Positions 1 through 12,542 of a stretch of DNA of 64,000 bases are shown piece after piece. Made by a program: the position numbers and the translations under genes. Source of the DNA: Entoloma clypeatum (lineage: Eukaryota; Basidiomycota; Agaricomycetes; Agaricales; Entolomataceae). Location of the stretch: positions 3,968,001-4,032,000 of the forward strand of contig OY751493.1 in assembly GCA_963565915.1 (NCBI GenBank), read 5' to 3'. Every line of letters starts with the position of its first letter. The first letter of the stretch is position 1. A model generated the notes under the pieces. The model did no database searches and was not told where the DNA came from. It saw nothing but the letters and a program-made list of their open reading frames with translations.

Positions 1-2344
1 CACCTTTCTTGCCCACGGGAAGCGTTTTGAGCAACGCAGCCCGTTGCCTATTTTTGTTCTTGACATTCGAATTCGAATAGAAATTTTCGGGTTTCCGCTA
101 TTCGCATTGTCAATAAGAGAAATGTCTTTGGGCGAAATTCGGAAACAATCACACCTTGTTGGTTTTCATGCGCGGTTCCTTCTTGTTTTGAGCTGCATTT
201 TGGTCTTCATCTTTATTCTCCACGCGGTCTTCCCCTACGAATCGGGTTCACTTGGCTTATCACACCTTTCTGCGACAGGCACTCACCTTCTGATCGTATG
301 TCGTCGCCATTTTCGTCGACATTTGAAACGTCTTCCTCTTTGATCCCCTCGAAGACGTCGTTCCATGTCAGCTCTTCCTCTTCCTCATCAGCGCCATCAC
401 TACTTTCGCCCTCTTCATCAATGGCCGCATCGTCGCCTTCTTCGACCTCGAACTCTTCGTCCAAGGGTTGCACATCCTCTGGCAGGAAATTGTTCTTCTG
501 CATGATCGACCCCAAATTCTGCTTCACCCCCGGAACCTCCGTCTGCTCAACATCCGCTGCCTTCTCCTTGCCCTTCTCCTTGCCCTTCGCGGCACTCTTC
601 TGCTTTTTCGCCTCAAGCCGATTCAACTCTTCAGACCTCTCCGGCGGAGGGATGAAATAAGGTATCCGGCCCCGGACCCAGTCACTCAAGATGATCTTCG
701 CCACACCCTCGAGATCAGGTTCTCCCTGTTTCAACAACCTTCCCTTCATGCGTGCCAGTTTGTCAAGGAACGCCTCAGCTTCCCAGTTTTTGTTTGGATC
801 GTCAGGCTCCGGAAGCGGAACTCCGTAGGTACGGGAAAGGTATATTGGCTTGACACGCTCCATGAGGGCGGGTATATGATCGGAAGGTGTTGGAAGAGCT
901 TCAACTCGGACGACACCTTTGAGAACAGTGGAGGTTTGTGAATCATGTGCTGAAGTAGGCACGATTCCCGGGCAGTCGATAAGATAGATTCGCCGGGTCA
1001 GCGTGATGTATTGCCAAACCTTTGAGGAAATTTTCAAAAAAAAAACGTGTTGAGAATTGCGCAAGTAGACACACCTTCGTCTCCCCGGGTACAGGAGCCA
1101 CCGTGCAAACTTTGTTGCTTTTGAGTGTGTTGATGACGCTACTTTTCCCAACATTTGGGTAGCCGACGAAACCGACAGATATCTGTCTCTTGTCGGAATG
1201 CAGCTGAGCGAACTGGCGGAGCAGCTGGATTAGAGAACCTTTTCCGAACGAGTGATTAGGAGACGCATGGAAGGCAATAGTGGGATAGCGAGGAGTTAAA
1301 TGTTGGATATAGCGCGCCTATAGCGAGTCAAAGTCAATTCTTTGTATAATGCAACCAAGGAACTACTCACAGTAACCCAGTTCGGAACTAGGTCGCATTT
1401 GTTGATGATAAGGACAACTTGCTTGTGTGACTTTTCTTTCTTGATATATTCAAGAACGGACTCGCACATGGTACCCAGAGGATCCCGGGCATCCAGGACA
1501 TGAAGAATGACATCGGAGGAATCAATAACTTTATATAATTCCCCATAAATTCGACGAGAGGTTCCTTTGGCGTATATCGGCTCGATGAAGTCGGCATGCG
1601 TCGGTGCTTCGATTATGGACGAAGCCAATGGCTCTTTATATTCGTCAATGAAGGAAAAGCAGGGGAGTATGCTGGGCGCTGACCAATTGCATAAGAGTCC
1701 GTGTCCGCCTCGTCCGCAGCAGCAGCCCCAAGTTTTCCAAGCTCTTCAAAGGTTCCTGCGTTGATCTTCGGTCGCTTGCGCTGCGATTTAGGCCCAAATG
1801 TTTCCGAAAAAGGTTCAGTTTCCACAATATGAGGCCGCTGGAAATTGAATGTTCCATTTGTCCTCAAAATCAAGATAGAAGAGTCTGACCTTTAATGTAT
1901 GCGGATTTTGAGCTTCGTCCAGAAGAGCCATGGGAAGTTTGTTGCGACGGAGAAGAACTGAATAGGGATCATTCTTCTTCTCCGATAGACTGGTGCGAAA
2001 GTGGTCCAAAGCAGTTTGCGAGATCACCCTAGTGTTCCCTTGACATAAAAAATCAACGACGACATCGAGCACAACTTGTAGACGGAACACACACCAAACC
2101 ACCTACGATCAGGCTGCACCCTCCCCGGCTTCGTTTCATTCTCTCCTTTCTGGAATGCAGCAGCCTGAATAATCTTCCCATCCTTGTCCCGGACAGCCTT
2201 TCCGGAGTTGAGCAGCTTCAGTCGCGCGACTTGTTTCCCTGTGCGGTAAAAGTTCTCTCCTTTCACGCGAGCGAGTGAGATCTTGGGGCCCGACGACGAT
2301 GACTTTGCTTTGCCAGGTGAGGTCCCTTTTTTCGTCGGCGCCAT
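1..2344 (-). CDS. NOG2: Nucleolar GTP-binding protein 2 (Nog2/Ngp1), 3' end cut by window edge
   Basis: Circularly permuted GTPase that acts on pre-60S ribosomes in the nucleolus and nucleoplasm. Translation starts at 2344 ([12 protein letters not shown]). The N-terminal family block [17 protein letters not shown] and the [16 protein letters not shown] segment lie in the first exons, joined across an intron at about 2038-2098. The G motifs appear in permuted order: NKCD (G4, about 1400), GYPNVGKSS (G1, about 1150) and DCPG (G3, about 975). An acidic stretch follows at about 300-480. After two more introns (about 213-300 and 93-146) the typical tail KEPRMKTNK / [16 protein letters not shown] reads to the window start, so the stop codon lies outside. 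At least six short introns interrupt the gene. It is divergent from uS15m. Motif order and tail match the family; exact splice sites are inferred. Confidence 0.95.
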
Positions 2345-2798
2345 GGTGAGATCCTGTCCCTACGCACGTCGTCTGCTTGATCGAGGAGTTCCCACGGCTA
2401 TGGGCTGAACTCGACGAGTCCTCCTGTCGGTGGCAACGAATTACGACGCGGGAGGGAAAATGGAAGACAAGGATCCTGAGTTATTCAGTTGCTGCAGTAC
2501 AATACAACAATACAATGTGCCAGTAAAAAATCGACATGCCGAATCCTCAAGAGACGTCGATACGACACTTCCTAGACTGGAGGCCCTCTCTTGGAAGAAC
2601 AGGACTTGTTGAAAAACAAGTCACTGGCACTGGCTCGACGGTCGATAGACTAACATCGGTCAGCGTGGCATATCCCCCGTGAAGAAGAGTTCACGGAAGA
2701 GTCTGCCTTTATATACCTGATAGAAGCAGAATTTCACACGGTCAGGTGGGTGGAAATGGCTCCTTCCAGACTTGTCACAGTCAGTGGTGTCGCCGAAG
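2345..2798. promoter_or_regulatory. Divergent intergenic region between NOG2 and uS15m
   Basis: 454 bp between two outward-reading starts. It must hold the promoters of both a cytosolic ribosome-assembly GTPase and a mitochondrial ribosomal protein. I saw no clear TATA box. A short minus-strand open frame overlaps 2660-2890 but shows no family signature. Confidence 0.5.
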
Positions 2799-3735
2799 AT
2801 GTTCAGGGCGTGTTTCGCGCAGTGTACGTGAACAATCCCTTCTTTGAACGTGTCTCCAACTTGAATTCTTCCTTCAGGCTCACGGTCCATCGCCGTCCCA
2901 CCTGTCCCTCACTCGTCCTTCCACAGCACACCTCTCACCTTCGCCACCTCCCGCGCCGTCAAAAAGCGCAACAACCTCAAAAAAGAACAACGCTGGAAAG
3001 CCGCAGAAGCCCGCAAGCCCAGCGTCGTCCTCGGAACTCGTCCAGGCGACGAAGCCAAATGGGATTCCTGCCACCTCCGCAAGGTCGTAATCGACGTCGA
3101 CCAGCTCATCTCGAGCACAAAGTTAATACCAACGCCTCTGCCCGTAGGCACCGTGAATCTTCCCATAGAAACGGGCTTTGGAGTCGGGGAGGCCGAGAAG
3201 AAGATGCTGTTCCACGACCTCCCGATGCTGTCAACTCAAACCCCGGAGAAATCTATCAGGAACAGCGAGGACGTTGAGAATGCAGCACGGAGAGCAGCGG
3301 CGGCCCAGGAGAGAGAGCAGCACAAGGCCATCGCGTTCGCCAAGTTGATCGACTTGCGGAACGCGAATGCCGGTGGAATCGCGTACGAAAACCGCAAACG
3401 CATCATTGAAGCGTTCTCTACGCCCGAAAATCCGTTTGACCCAGGACGCTCAGAAGTGCAAGGTTTGTTCCATTTCCTTCCCCAGGTAAACCACACCTAT
3501 TGACGAGGTTGGCGGTGTCCCAGCCGCGCTCCTGACATACAAAATCAGGAACTTATGGACTCACTTGACAAAATTCAAACGAGATGTTGGCAATCGTCGA
3601 GGACTTCGGAAACTCGTTCATAAAAGAGCAAAGATTCTGAAATACCTAAAGAGGGTAGACCAAGATCGTTACGAAACTGTTCTTGAGCGACTCGCTTTGG
3701 AACCAGAAAGCGTTGAAGGAGAGTTGGTAATGTAA
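2799..3735 (+). CDS. MRPS28: Mitochondrial small-subunit ribosomal protein uS15m
   Basis: Component of the mitoribosome small subunit, homologous to bacterial S15. Proposed exons are 2799-2823, 2878-3462 and 3524-3735, giving 273 codons in one frame. Exon 1 is only 25 nt (MFRACFAQ plus one base). The donor GTACGT and acceptor TTCAG restore frame into SRSIAVPPVP, a basic, Ser-rich leader that fits a mitochondrial presequence. The C-terminal S15 domain is unmistakable: RSEVQ-AALLTYKIRNLW, THLTKFKRDVGNRRGLRKL and AKILKYLKRVDQDRY. The protein is longer than bacterial S15, as mitochondrial forms usually are. It shares an upstream region with NOG2. Confidence 0.92.
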
Positions 3736-3913
3736 AGTATTTAGTAGCATTCCATGGGATAATAACATATACATAAACTATCATAACTAAAGAGAGACTA
3801 CACTGCGATTATGAACAAAGTACGGTAGTGGTGGGGTAGTTCATGATGTCCACCGCTTTGAAGAATTTTGGACAAGAAAAAGGAGAATAACGTCGTGTGT
3901 CGTTGAAGAAAGT

Positions 3914-6643
3914 TCAAACTAGAATGTCAGTTGGAAGGTAAACGCCGTACTCATAAGACATCGGTTCTGCTGCATAGCTCCTGTAGTAATCCCGATTAAT
4001 CTCGCCGTCAGCAATATTATGTCTGACAAGGAAAGTTCAGTATCGCCATGATTTCAAAGAGCAGAATAATTTACCGAGAAGCCAAATGATCCTTGACGGC
4101 CGAAAGTTCATCAGGGTCTCGCTCGCTAGTGAGATCCCTACAATGCGCGCAGCACCAAGATTTATCTTGCGTATAAGGTGCAGGGATAGGTTCACCAACG
4201 AGGCCAGCATCTCGTGATTCCGCATCAAGTATCTCCCAGTCGTAGTCGTCGCCGGTATGAAACCGTGTATGATGAATCGCCTATGATGGCAAGGAAATAC
4301 TTGAGCGAAAGTAGAATATCGATTGGTATACGTACAGCATCTTGCCATCCAAAACAGGGCGCAGAGAACTCTTCCTCGTCATTAGGATCAGCACAATGAA
4401 GACACGCAAACGAAACATTGAGCGCGTTCATCTCGTCCACAGTCGTTGTCGCAGGATTCATCCCAGCCGCATCAACAATAGACGCGACACATCTGCTGAG
4501 GCACTGATTCAACGCAAGCGGTGCAACCGACCATTTTATACGTGTTCGGCGGGGGTTATCGAGGCGTGCTGCTGATTCCACCGGGTTAACCGCCCAGACC
4601 CATGGTAATTCCACTGCGCGAGTCAAGCATAGATGGCCAAGGACTCGAGGAAAGAAGAGCGGTCGCGACGACGTGACGGGCATCGCAAGTTGATCGAGAA
4701 AATCGTCATAATCGCTTCCTGCACTGATATTGCCGATGCACCGTTTGCACTCAAATGCGGTCGTAGCCAGCGTGAGCTTCGTTCGCAGCTCCTCTGAGTT
4801 TGATGGGATGTCTTCATCGTCAGCGTCGTAACCAAAACAGTCATCATCATCATCAAACCCGTAGAAAGGCAGGAACATCGATGACCGAAATCTTGCATCC
4901 TGCCCTTGTTTCCGCATATTGCGGATGAGCTGTTGAGTGATGTCGTTTTGCCATTCCTTAATAAGGTCTGGGACAAGCTCGAGAGCCTCTGAAAAGCTGG
5001 CTTCATCCACTGTGACTTCGGTCGGTTGCTCCAGGACCGCTTTGATTGGAGGAAATTCGCAGAAGTCCATGACTTCAGGCAGGATCTCGGTGACAGGGAG
5101 ACGTGCATTTTTGTACGTTTGAAGCACTTTGGCGGCAATGTGCGTGCGCTGCAAGACAAGTCGGGCATGCTCCCTAGCTAGTCGCTTAGCCCGCATCTTC
5201 TCCATGAACTGGATTATTGGTCCTTGGATTTTACTCCAAACTTTTTGGACGTGAGAATACCTCGGATATTGAGAGGATCAGGGTACCTACTGCGATCCGT
5301 TAAACGTTTTGGCTTCTTGACTAGTTCATGGTCTTCCAAAGCATCTGGATATCGAATAGCTACAATATCTGGTCCCCACCCCAGATCCTCCAATTTCTTG
5401 ATGATACTGAACGCAATTCAAAATCAAAATCTTTAGAGAGAGGAAGTCAAACTTACGCAAGACGCCTTTCCTGTCTCAATGCATTAAGCTCCAGACTTCG
5501 ATCATCCGTTTGATTCTGTGACCAATTCTCACATAAAATCGAGTGCTGCTGGGCTGTCAGTATAATCTCAAGGGCAAGGATTTGTGGCAACAAACTTTTT
5601 CGATTTCTGTCATATTTTTTTGCTTCTCTTGGACATACTTTTTGCGAGCTTCAACAGTTTCAAGGGCATTATACTCATGTCGGATATCCAAGTATTCTGC
5701 TTTTAGAAAGCTTCGGCGGAGGCGTTCTAGCAGAAAATTAGTGGAGGAGATAATGATACAAGAAAGGGATTTACTAGACGTTCGAGACGGCATCATCGTT
5801 TCGATGGCAAAATGGGACCCATCAAGGTCTCCGGGCGAGCGAGTAAGCGGGATGCTTATATCCTCCATCCTAAAGTGATTTCTTTATAAATGCGCGTGGG
5901 GTAACTTTCGAACGACTAACTTTTCTTTAGCGCACTTGCCGCATATGCGCATCCGAAATCGCCACTCGACGTTTCGGACACCTGTTGTAAAGCAAAACTA
6001 TATGGCGAGTGCTTTGAATTCATTTCAGAATATAAAGATGGGAAGGCACTGACATGACAATGAGGATCGAAAGCGAGATTGACCCACTGTGGCTCGCTCA
6101 TATCAGGAGGACAGGGTGGCAAGCCCGGGACATTGTCCAAGACCGTCTTCCATACCGAACGTGCCGATTTTGCCATCAAGAGGCGCCTGAACTCCTTGGT
6201 TACGCGCGCAAGCCTAAGAAGATCGTATGGTCTGAGGTGTCCAAAAATCTAGATACTAATTAGTCAAGTCATAATATTGTAGCAGAACGACAAACCTCGT
6301 AGAGGACGTCAATAGGGAGGTCTAAAAGAACAGCTAGTTTTCCGTTCTTTCTTCTTTGCCTTGCCTCTGTCACAGCCTTCTCCTTTTCTCTGTCCTCCGC
6401 AGTATTGTCTGATTCGACTTTACGCTTCTTGGGCACGGCGCCAGATTTCCTGGCCATGGTGCTGGATTCTGCCGTCATAAGTATCACACCGCAGGCAAGA
6501 GTGCTTTGCGAAACAGGTTTGTCGTTGCCTCGATCCCTTGCGGTGATGCTTGGGTCCGCTTTACGCTTTTTCAGCGCGCGTCCAACTTTCGTGGGGCGCA
6601 TTTTGCTGGATTCTGCCTTGTTGTTAGTCGCGTTCAAGGGCAA
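3914..6643 (-). CDS. F-box protein with C-terminal Cys/His pairs
   Basis: The start at 6643 (MPLNATNNK) leads into a basic N-terminus with two similar segments, each containing AESS and K-K-R-K clusters that could serve in nuclear import. An F-box follows at LLDLPIDVLYEV and continues across an intron at about 6180-6310 into KSARSVWKTVLDNVPGLP and PQWVNLAFDPHC. The middle (4225-5205) is helical, with an acidic DDDDDCFGYDADDEDI stretch. Near the end, CxxC pairs (FACLHCAD, WCCAHCRD) may bind zinc. The last exon reads INRDYYRSYAAEPMSYEYG and stops at 3914. About six introns. By family knowledge the F-box would recruit a target to an SCF ubiquitin ligase; the target is unknown. It is divergent from Kap114, with starts 121 bp apart. 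Confidence 0.8.
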
Positions 6644-6764
6644 CTGAGGTGGAGACGCGCTGATCTCCGTTTACGTAAGTGTCTGATCACAAAAACGCGC
6701 CGACCGCCTTAGCAGTTCAACTTGAAGTTGTCATTCGAAGTCCCAACGCCCAACGTTGTCCACG
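6644..6764. promoter_or_regulatory. Compact bidirectional promoter, F-box / Kap114
   Basis: Only 121 bp separate the two divergent start codons, so 5' UTRs and promoter elements of both genes must overlap here. No named motif was recognised. Confidence 0.5.
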
Positions 6765-9700
6765 ATGGCTGCCCAGATTGCAGAGGTCCTCGCCGCCACG
6801 CTCAGCACAGATCCGAATGCCAGAATAACGGCGGAACTCACCTTGGCAGGCTCTTTCACTTCTCCAGGCACGTCTGCTTTGAAAGAAAACACAACTTTGC
6901 CTTGGGATCTAATCCATCGCGTTCATCAGACACGGGTATAGCATTATCTCAGCTGATCATTGCCCAAGATGCGGATATGTCGCTGCGCCAGATGAGTTTT
7001 ACGCGTTTATTGTCGAGTGCCGCGTCTTGATCTCTGTGATTTTGCCCAACTAGCACTCAGCGAGCATTGTTCTGCGAAAATATGTGAGAGAAAGATGGTC
7101 TCCGTTCTTCCCGACTTTCAAAGGGTCAGCACCTTCTGTAGAGGTATCAAAGATTTCCTTATCATAGACAGTTGCTCAAACTGCTCTCACAGGTTAAGAC
7201 ACAAATACGATCAGCTGTCTTCCAGGGACTCTCGGATAACAATCGAAAAATTAGGTCTCTCTGCGTGAGTTTCATGCATGATCCTCACATCTTGCACATC
7301 CATTTCCCTACTTTGACAGGCTCACACTCTTTCCTCTATCGCCAATTGTGACTGGCCGGATGAATATCCGGAACTGCTCTCCTCGCTCATCAAACTCTTG
7401 TCAAGTTCACCCGACTCTGTGCATGGCGCGATGCAGGTCTTCACCGAATTTATCAAATCCGACTTGACCGAAGACCAGATCCTTCCCGTTCTCCGTGAAC
7501 TCTTGCCAGTCCTTTTATCCATCCTTGGCTCGACTGAAGTGAGGTTCGCCATCATCTTCCTATCTTATGTCAATAACCGCTTGCTTCTAGACTCACTCCC
7601 CGTTAACTCGTGCCCGTACCATCTCAGTCTTTCGTCAATGCGTCACTGCATTGTTCATGGTCAAGGATCAGCATCCAGAAGCAACAAAAGAGGCCGTTGC
7701 ATCCGTTCTTCCAGTCTGGCTGGACGCATTCAAGGTCTTATTGAACATCGACCCGAAAACGGACGTAGCAAGCAAGGACAACTGGGATGGCCTTGCCATC
7801 CGACTTCAAGTCTTCAAGGTAGACCCAAGCAGTTCGTTTTGTTCTTCTCCGCTAATCAAAGGCAGTATAGACTCTCGACACCATCTTTACCTCTTTCCCT
7901 CGTGCTTTATCGCCGTACCTTGTGGATTTTCTTTCAGCCTCTCTCATACATTTGCAAGCCCTTCATTCTACATTCAACCAATACTATCTCTCGACTTCTG
8001 ACTCGGTCCCCCGATCCTCTGAAGATGATTCCATTGAACTCCCTCAACTCTTGTGTCCTATTCTAGACTTTACGGCCGCAGTTTCTCGGACCGGAAAGTC
8101 AAAGGCGTGGCTCGATCGCGGAAATCTGGAACCTCTGGTTTCGGCTGTCTTCAACTTTGTCCAAATGACCCATGACGACGTGAGATCTCTTTCTCACTCA
8201 TTAACCATGAAATAAAGACGTGATAATCAGGAGGAAACATGGGCAAATGACGCAAACATATTCGTAGCTCAAGAGAGCGATGAGACGCAGGCATACAGTG
8301 TCAGAGTTGCGGGATTTGATTTGTTAGGAGTATGTATCATCACTTTGCTTCGTTTCTCGTATATTGACCTTACACAGGCTTTGATCGACAGAGAAGCAGC
8401 ACAGACAACAAAAGCGTTCCAGTCATCCATCCGACAGGTTCTTGAATCATCTCAGTTGGCGCGCGGGAATGGAAAGAGAGATTGGTGAGGCTTCTTGACA
8501 TTAGACATCACCAACATTTCCTTACATGATGTTTATAAGGTGGCGACCTCTGGAAGCTGCGTTAGCTGCTGTCGGCTCTCAATCAGAAGACATCCTTGAT
8601 TGCATCGACGACGAGGTGGAATCTGGACGAGGAAAACCCGTGGACATTGAATATCTTCTCGCGAATGTCCTCCCGTCCATCCTTGCGATGTCAGGTAGGA
8701 TAATCTTCTCCACGAGACCACATTGATGTCCATCTCTCTTCAGAGTATCCCTTCCTTCAAGGCAGGGGCTTCGTCTTCGCGAGTCAATATGCAAAACTAT
8801 TGCCTCTGCAACTTGCGGGACAATACTTGGATGCCGCTGTACAAGTTGTGGAAGCCACAGAAGCTGGCGTTCCCGTCAAAGTTTCTGCCATCAAAGCCAT
8901 TCACAAGTGATAACTAAACACTGACCTAGCGGAGTGGTGCGGCTAACTATTGAACAGTTTTTGTCAGGGTGCTGAAGAGTCAACGATCATCAACCTCGTC
9001 CCCCGCATCACGAAAGACCTTGGCCCGTTCTTACTCTTGACCTCAGATGACACTTTGAGCCTGGTTTTAGAAACGCTTTCTGTCCTTCTTGAAGTGGATA
9101 ACGGTAGTTGGCTCGAAACGGAGCTAGCCAGTTCTCTACTTGCTGCCTTTTTCGACGTCTGGGAGAAAAACAACAAAGGTCGACATCTTCAGTGGTAGCG
9201 TTTGGCGTATCTAACTTTTTTGAATTCAGATCCGATCTTCCTTTCAATTCTTGCGGATATTTTTACTACACTGGCCTCCGCACCTGGGCTCTATGAAACA
9301 ACTGTAACGCAAGCGTTGCCCCGGTTGACCAGCGCGATTGGATCTGCAATCCCAACAGAGTTCTGGAGAGCTTCGAGTGCCATCGAGCTAGTTACTAGTC
9401 TCATTAGAGGCGCACCTGAAACTGGCATTGGGGCAAACTTCTTTGCACTCCTCGCACCCAATCTGTTCAAATGCTTGGGAGAAGTCGAGGATAGGGACAC
9501 TCTCCAAGTAAGGACACTTTCGTATCCTATTGTATGGAAAGGTCTCTAAAGCTGTCCTTTTAGCACGGACTGGAATGCTTGACCCTCATTATACGCAAAG
9601 ATTGCAACCAACTTCTGTCCTGGAAAGATGCCGACGGGCGCAGCGGTCTGGACTATGTATTGGCTTTGATCGGGAAGCAGCTGGAGAATGCAGACGAGTC

Positions 9701-10818
9701 TGGGGGGCTAGTAATGGGAGATCTGATTATTCACCTTCTTAGAAAGGCTGGCGAATCAGTGCTCCCCGTTCTGCCGCAGCTCTTGCAGGCAATGGCTAGC
9801 CGCATGATCAGTGCGAAGACGGCGACCTTTACCCAGGTAACATCACTCCTTATGCTTGGCAACCTTGCCTGACTCTTCTGCCTACAGAGCTTGGTGATCC
9901 CCTTTGCGTTCTTGCTTTACAATCAGCGGGACACGGTTCTGTCCCTTCTGGAAACCATAGACGTACAAGGCCGTACAGCACTCGACATCCTTATCCACAC
10001 ATGGTGTGAGAACGCAGAGACGTTCCAAGGATTCTGGCCATCCCGCATCAGCACTCTGGCCTTGACACAATTGTTCATATCTGGAAGGCCAAGCCTGCAG
10101 AACCTCGTGGTCAAAGGCGATATCATCGTCAACAAGAAGAACAAAGATGGTAAAACCCCCCTTTTTAATCTCTCATTCCGGCTGTTCCTCCTCGTGCTCA
10201 TTTGCGCTTCGTCCAGTGATCATGACAAGGTCGCGGACGAAGACCAGTACGCAGCATGATGCCCTTACCTCTATCTTATCTCTAGAAAGGGCTGACACGC
10301 GGTCTATCAATTACTTTGCAGCACCCCACGAGTTTACCTCAATACCCTTCCCGGTGAAGGCGCTCAAGATTCTTCTTCATGACGTACAATCTGGCGGAGA
10401 ATCGGCCACGATCAATACTCAGGCTGGGGTGTATGACGATATTGATTCTGACGATGGGGTGAGTTTGGAACGGCACGATGCTGTCTATTCCTTGGTGCGC
10501 TGATACGGGGTTTTACGCTCATAGGATGAGGAATGGACGGAAGAAGAAAAGCTGAACCAAGGGCTCAAAGAAGATGAGTTCAAGTTCCTGTCTGATATGC
10601 TCGGGCCCAAGGGCATGGCATTTGATAATGATGATGTCTTGGACAACGGCGATGATGAAGATCTGAAGAACGATCCCATTTCCGCGATTGACATGCAGGC
10701 ACACCTTGTGGCTTTCATTCGGGAATGTGCCGCACACAACACGAACAGCTTCTCGGAGGTCGTGCAGCAGTTGACGGCGGAGGAGACTTTGGTCGTTCGC
10801 ACTATTGTTGCGGCATGA
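6765..10818 (+). CDS. KAP114: Importin beta family karyopherin Kap114 / importin-9
   Basis: Nuclear import receptor; in yeast Kap114 carries TBP and histones. The ATG at 6765 gives MAAQIAEVLAATLSTDPN, the usual importin-beta N-terminal helix pair. ALSQLIIAQDADMSLRQ and SIVLRKYVRERWSPF follow (importin N-domain), then HEAT-like helices through PDEYPELLSSLIKLL, PELLPVLL and many more exons. The C-terminus has the acidic EEWTEEEKL and DNDDVLDNGDDEDLKND stretches typical of Kap114/IPO9, then the final helix FSEVVQQLTAEETLVVRTIVAA. More than ten short introns. Two N-terminal junctions lack a clean GT donor (about 6862 and about 6993), so the exact exon edges there are unsure. Importin-9-type length (about 1,000 residues). 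Family assignment is strong; naming as Kap114 rests on the acidic C-terminal region and layout. Confidence 0.88.
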
Positions 10819-10959
10819 ATTGATGCTATGGATTGGATGCAATACCTGACACGAAATATTCCCAACATGTATTATCGAAGACTTCCGAAAAACATTTTTT
10901 ATGCAAAAAAACGAGTATGTAGATGAAGAATGAATCCTCGAAAAAGCCGTTGGAATGCA
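10819..10959. other. Convergent 3' region
   Basis: 141 bp between the stop of Kap114 (+) and the stop of the RS-rich gene (-). AT-rich, containing AAAAAAACG and ATGTATTAT runs that may hold poly(A) signals for both. Confidence 0.4.
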
Positions 10960-12542
10960 TCAAAACCCTTCCTTGCCAAGATCCCACTCCCTCACCGTCC
11001 CCCTCTTCTTATACTCTATATTCATAATACTGACCCCCTCCCCGTTCCACCGACTCGCAACACCGCTATCTCCCACCACCACGCCCTTCTTCTTCTCCTT
11101 GACCTTCTCCTTGGTCAGCCCCAAGCGCTCGAGCCGCTTCTTCTCTTCCTTGTCTTCCCTCCGCATACGGATAAGCTCGAGCATCGCGTCCCACCCCTCG
11201 AAGTCGGCGTTGTTGATGAGCCCCGTCGCTGGGACTTGCGGGACGGTCAGGGGTGCGACGTCCAGCCGGGGGTCGTAGGTTTCTTCAAAGTATTTGTCCA
11301 TTTTTGAAGGGGGTTGAGGTTGAGTGGAGGGTTCCGGAACTGGGGTGGGCGAGCGGGGTGTTGGAGAACTTGTTTTGGTGGTTTGGGACGAGGAGGGGGA
11401 GGGTTTGTGGCGTTTTGGCGATGGGGAACGGGAGGGGGAACGAGCTGCCCGTGTGCAGGAAGATGATGGAAGAATGGCATTTTGAGGTTGTGGTCGGGTG
11501 GATACGAGTCTGTGACGCAGCTCAGCCTCTCGATATTCGGTGTTGTCCTCGGTTGTTTGGGAAGGTGAGCGTCGAGTCGATGAGCGGGACGGCGGCCGCT
11601 CGTCTCTATTATAGTCATCAAACTCGTCATCCAGCGCATACTTAGGAGACCGTTTCCGCGACGTCGAGGGGGAAAAAGAGCGGGTCCGCGACCTGGATGT
11701 CGACCTCCGACGGCGGGATTTGTCCGAGCGGTGGCTCCTGTGTTTCCTCGAGCTTCGTCGGTCTATTGACGGACGCTCGTCGCTCCTCCTTCGTTCCCTC
11801 GACCGACTCCTATCGTGTTTACTGCGCTTCGAAGACCCCTTCTCCCTCCTGCGCTCTCTACTCCGTGACCGACGCGTGCTACTCTTCCTCCTGTCTCTCT
11901 CCTCATCTTCATCTTCGTCCTCCCCATCCCACGTCTCCCAATCCCTCGCTTTCCGCTTCCGATCCGCCGTCCGCCCATCCCACCTATCCCATGCCACTCC
12001 ACCACCACCACCACCATCCTCATAATCATAATCCTCACCGGATCTCTTCCTTCTGGAAGACGACGAAGAAGCAGAAGAATACGTCTTGCCCGACTTCCTC
12101 CTGGCCTGCACAGCCTCCTCCGCCCTCGCCCGCCTGTCTCTCCTCTCCTGCTCTGCCCGCTCGCGCTTGATCTCCTGGGCAGCGAGCGCCTGAGCGCGCA
12201 ATATCGTCTTGTTGTGGTCGTCCGTGCTCCGTATGATAGACGATAGGAACCGCTTGTTGGCCCGGGGCACGTTGCTATCGGGCCTAAATGCCAGAGAGAA
12301 GAAACATTCAGTGAAGGGTGTCATATAAGTAGTGAGAAGGAAACGCACTGAGCGCCGTTCCGGAGCAACGCCCGTATACCGGTTTCGCTGTAGTTCTGGG
12401 CCTTCTTCTTGGCTTCTTTGAGGATGAGTTCGGCGATGTGCCTGTCGAGGTCTTCGTCTGTCACCGTGTTGGATACTGAGGTGCCCATTGAGGCGCGGAC
12501 GAGGTTTGAGACGACGGACGACAGGGAAGATGAAGAGGCCAT
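10960..12542 (-). CDS. RS-rich nuclear protein, possible splicing-related
   Basis: Exons 12542-12349 and 12283-10960 give 505 residues in frame across a 65-bp GT-AG intron. The N-terminus is a small helical domain (LVRASMGTSV, DLDRHIAELILKEAKK, GIRALLRNG). A charged ERAEQERRDRRARAEEA coiled region follows, then a long Arg/Ser tract from about residue 180 to 300 (RRSRSRERRREKG, RSRSRERRRSDER and similar). The tail contains a less repetitive block, MDKYFEETYDPRLDV, then GWDAMLELIRMRREDKEEK and SIMNIEYKKRGTVREWDLG. RS tracts typically mediate interactions among splicing factors and direct proteins to nuclear speckles, so a role in mRNA processing is likely. I do not recognise an orthologue; the non-RS C-terminal block would be the best query. 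Confidence 0.8.

Noticed and set aside
2660..2890. Minus-strand 76-codon frame overlapping the first exon of uS15m
   Set aside because: It lies antisense across the uS15m exon 1/intron and the shared promoter and shows no motif.
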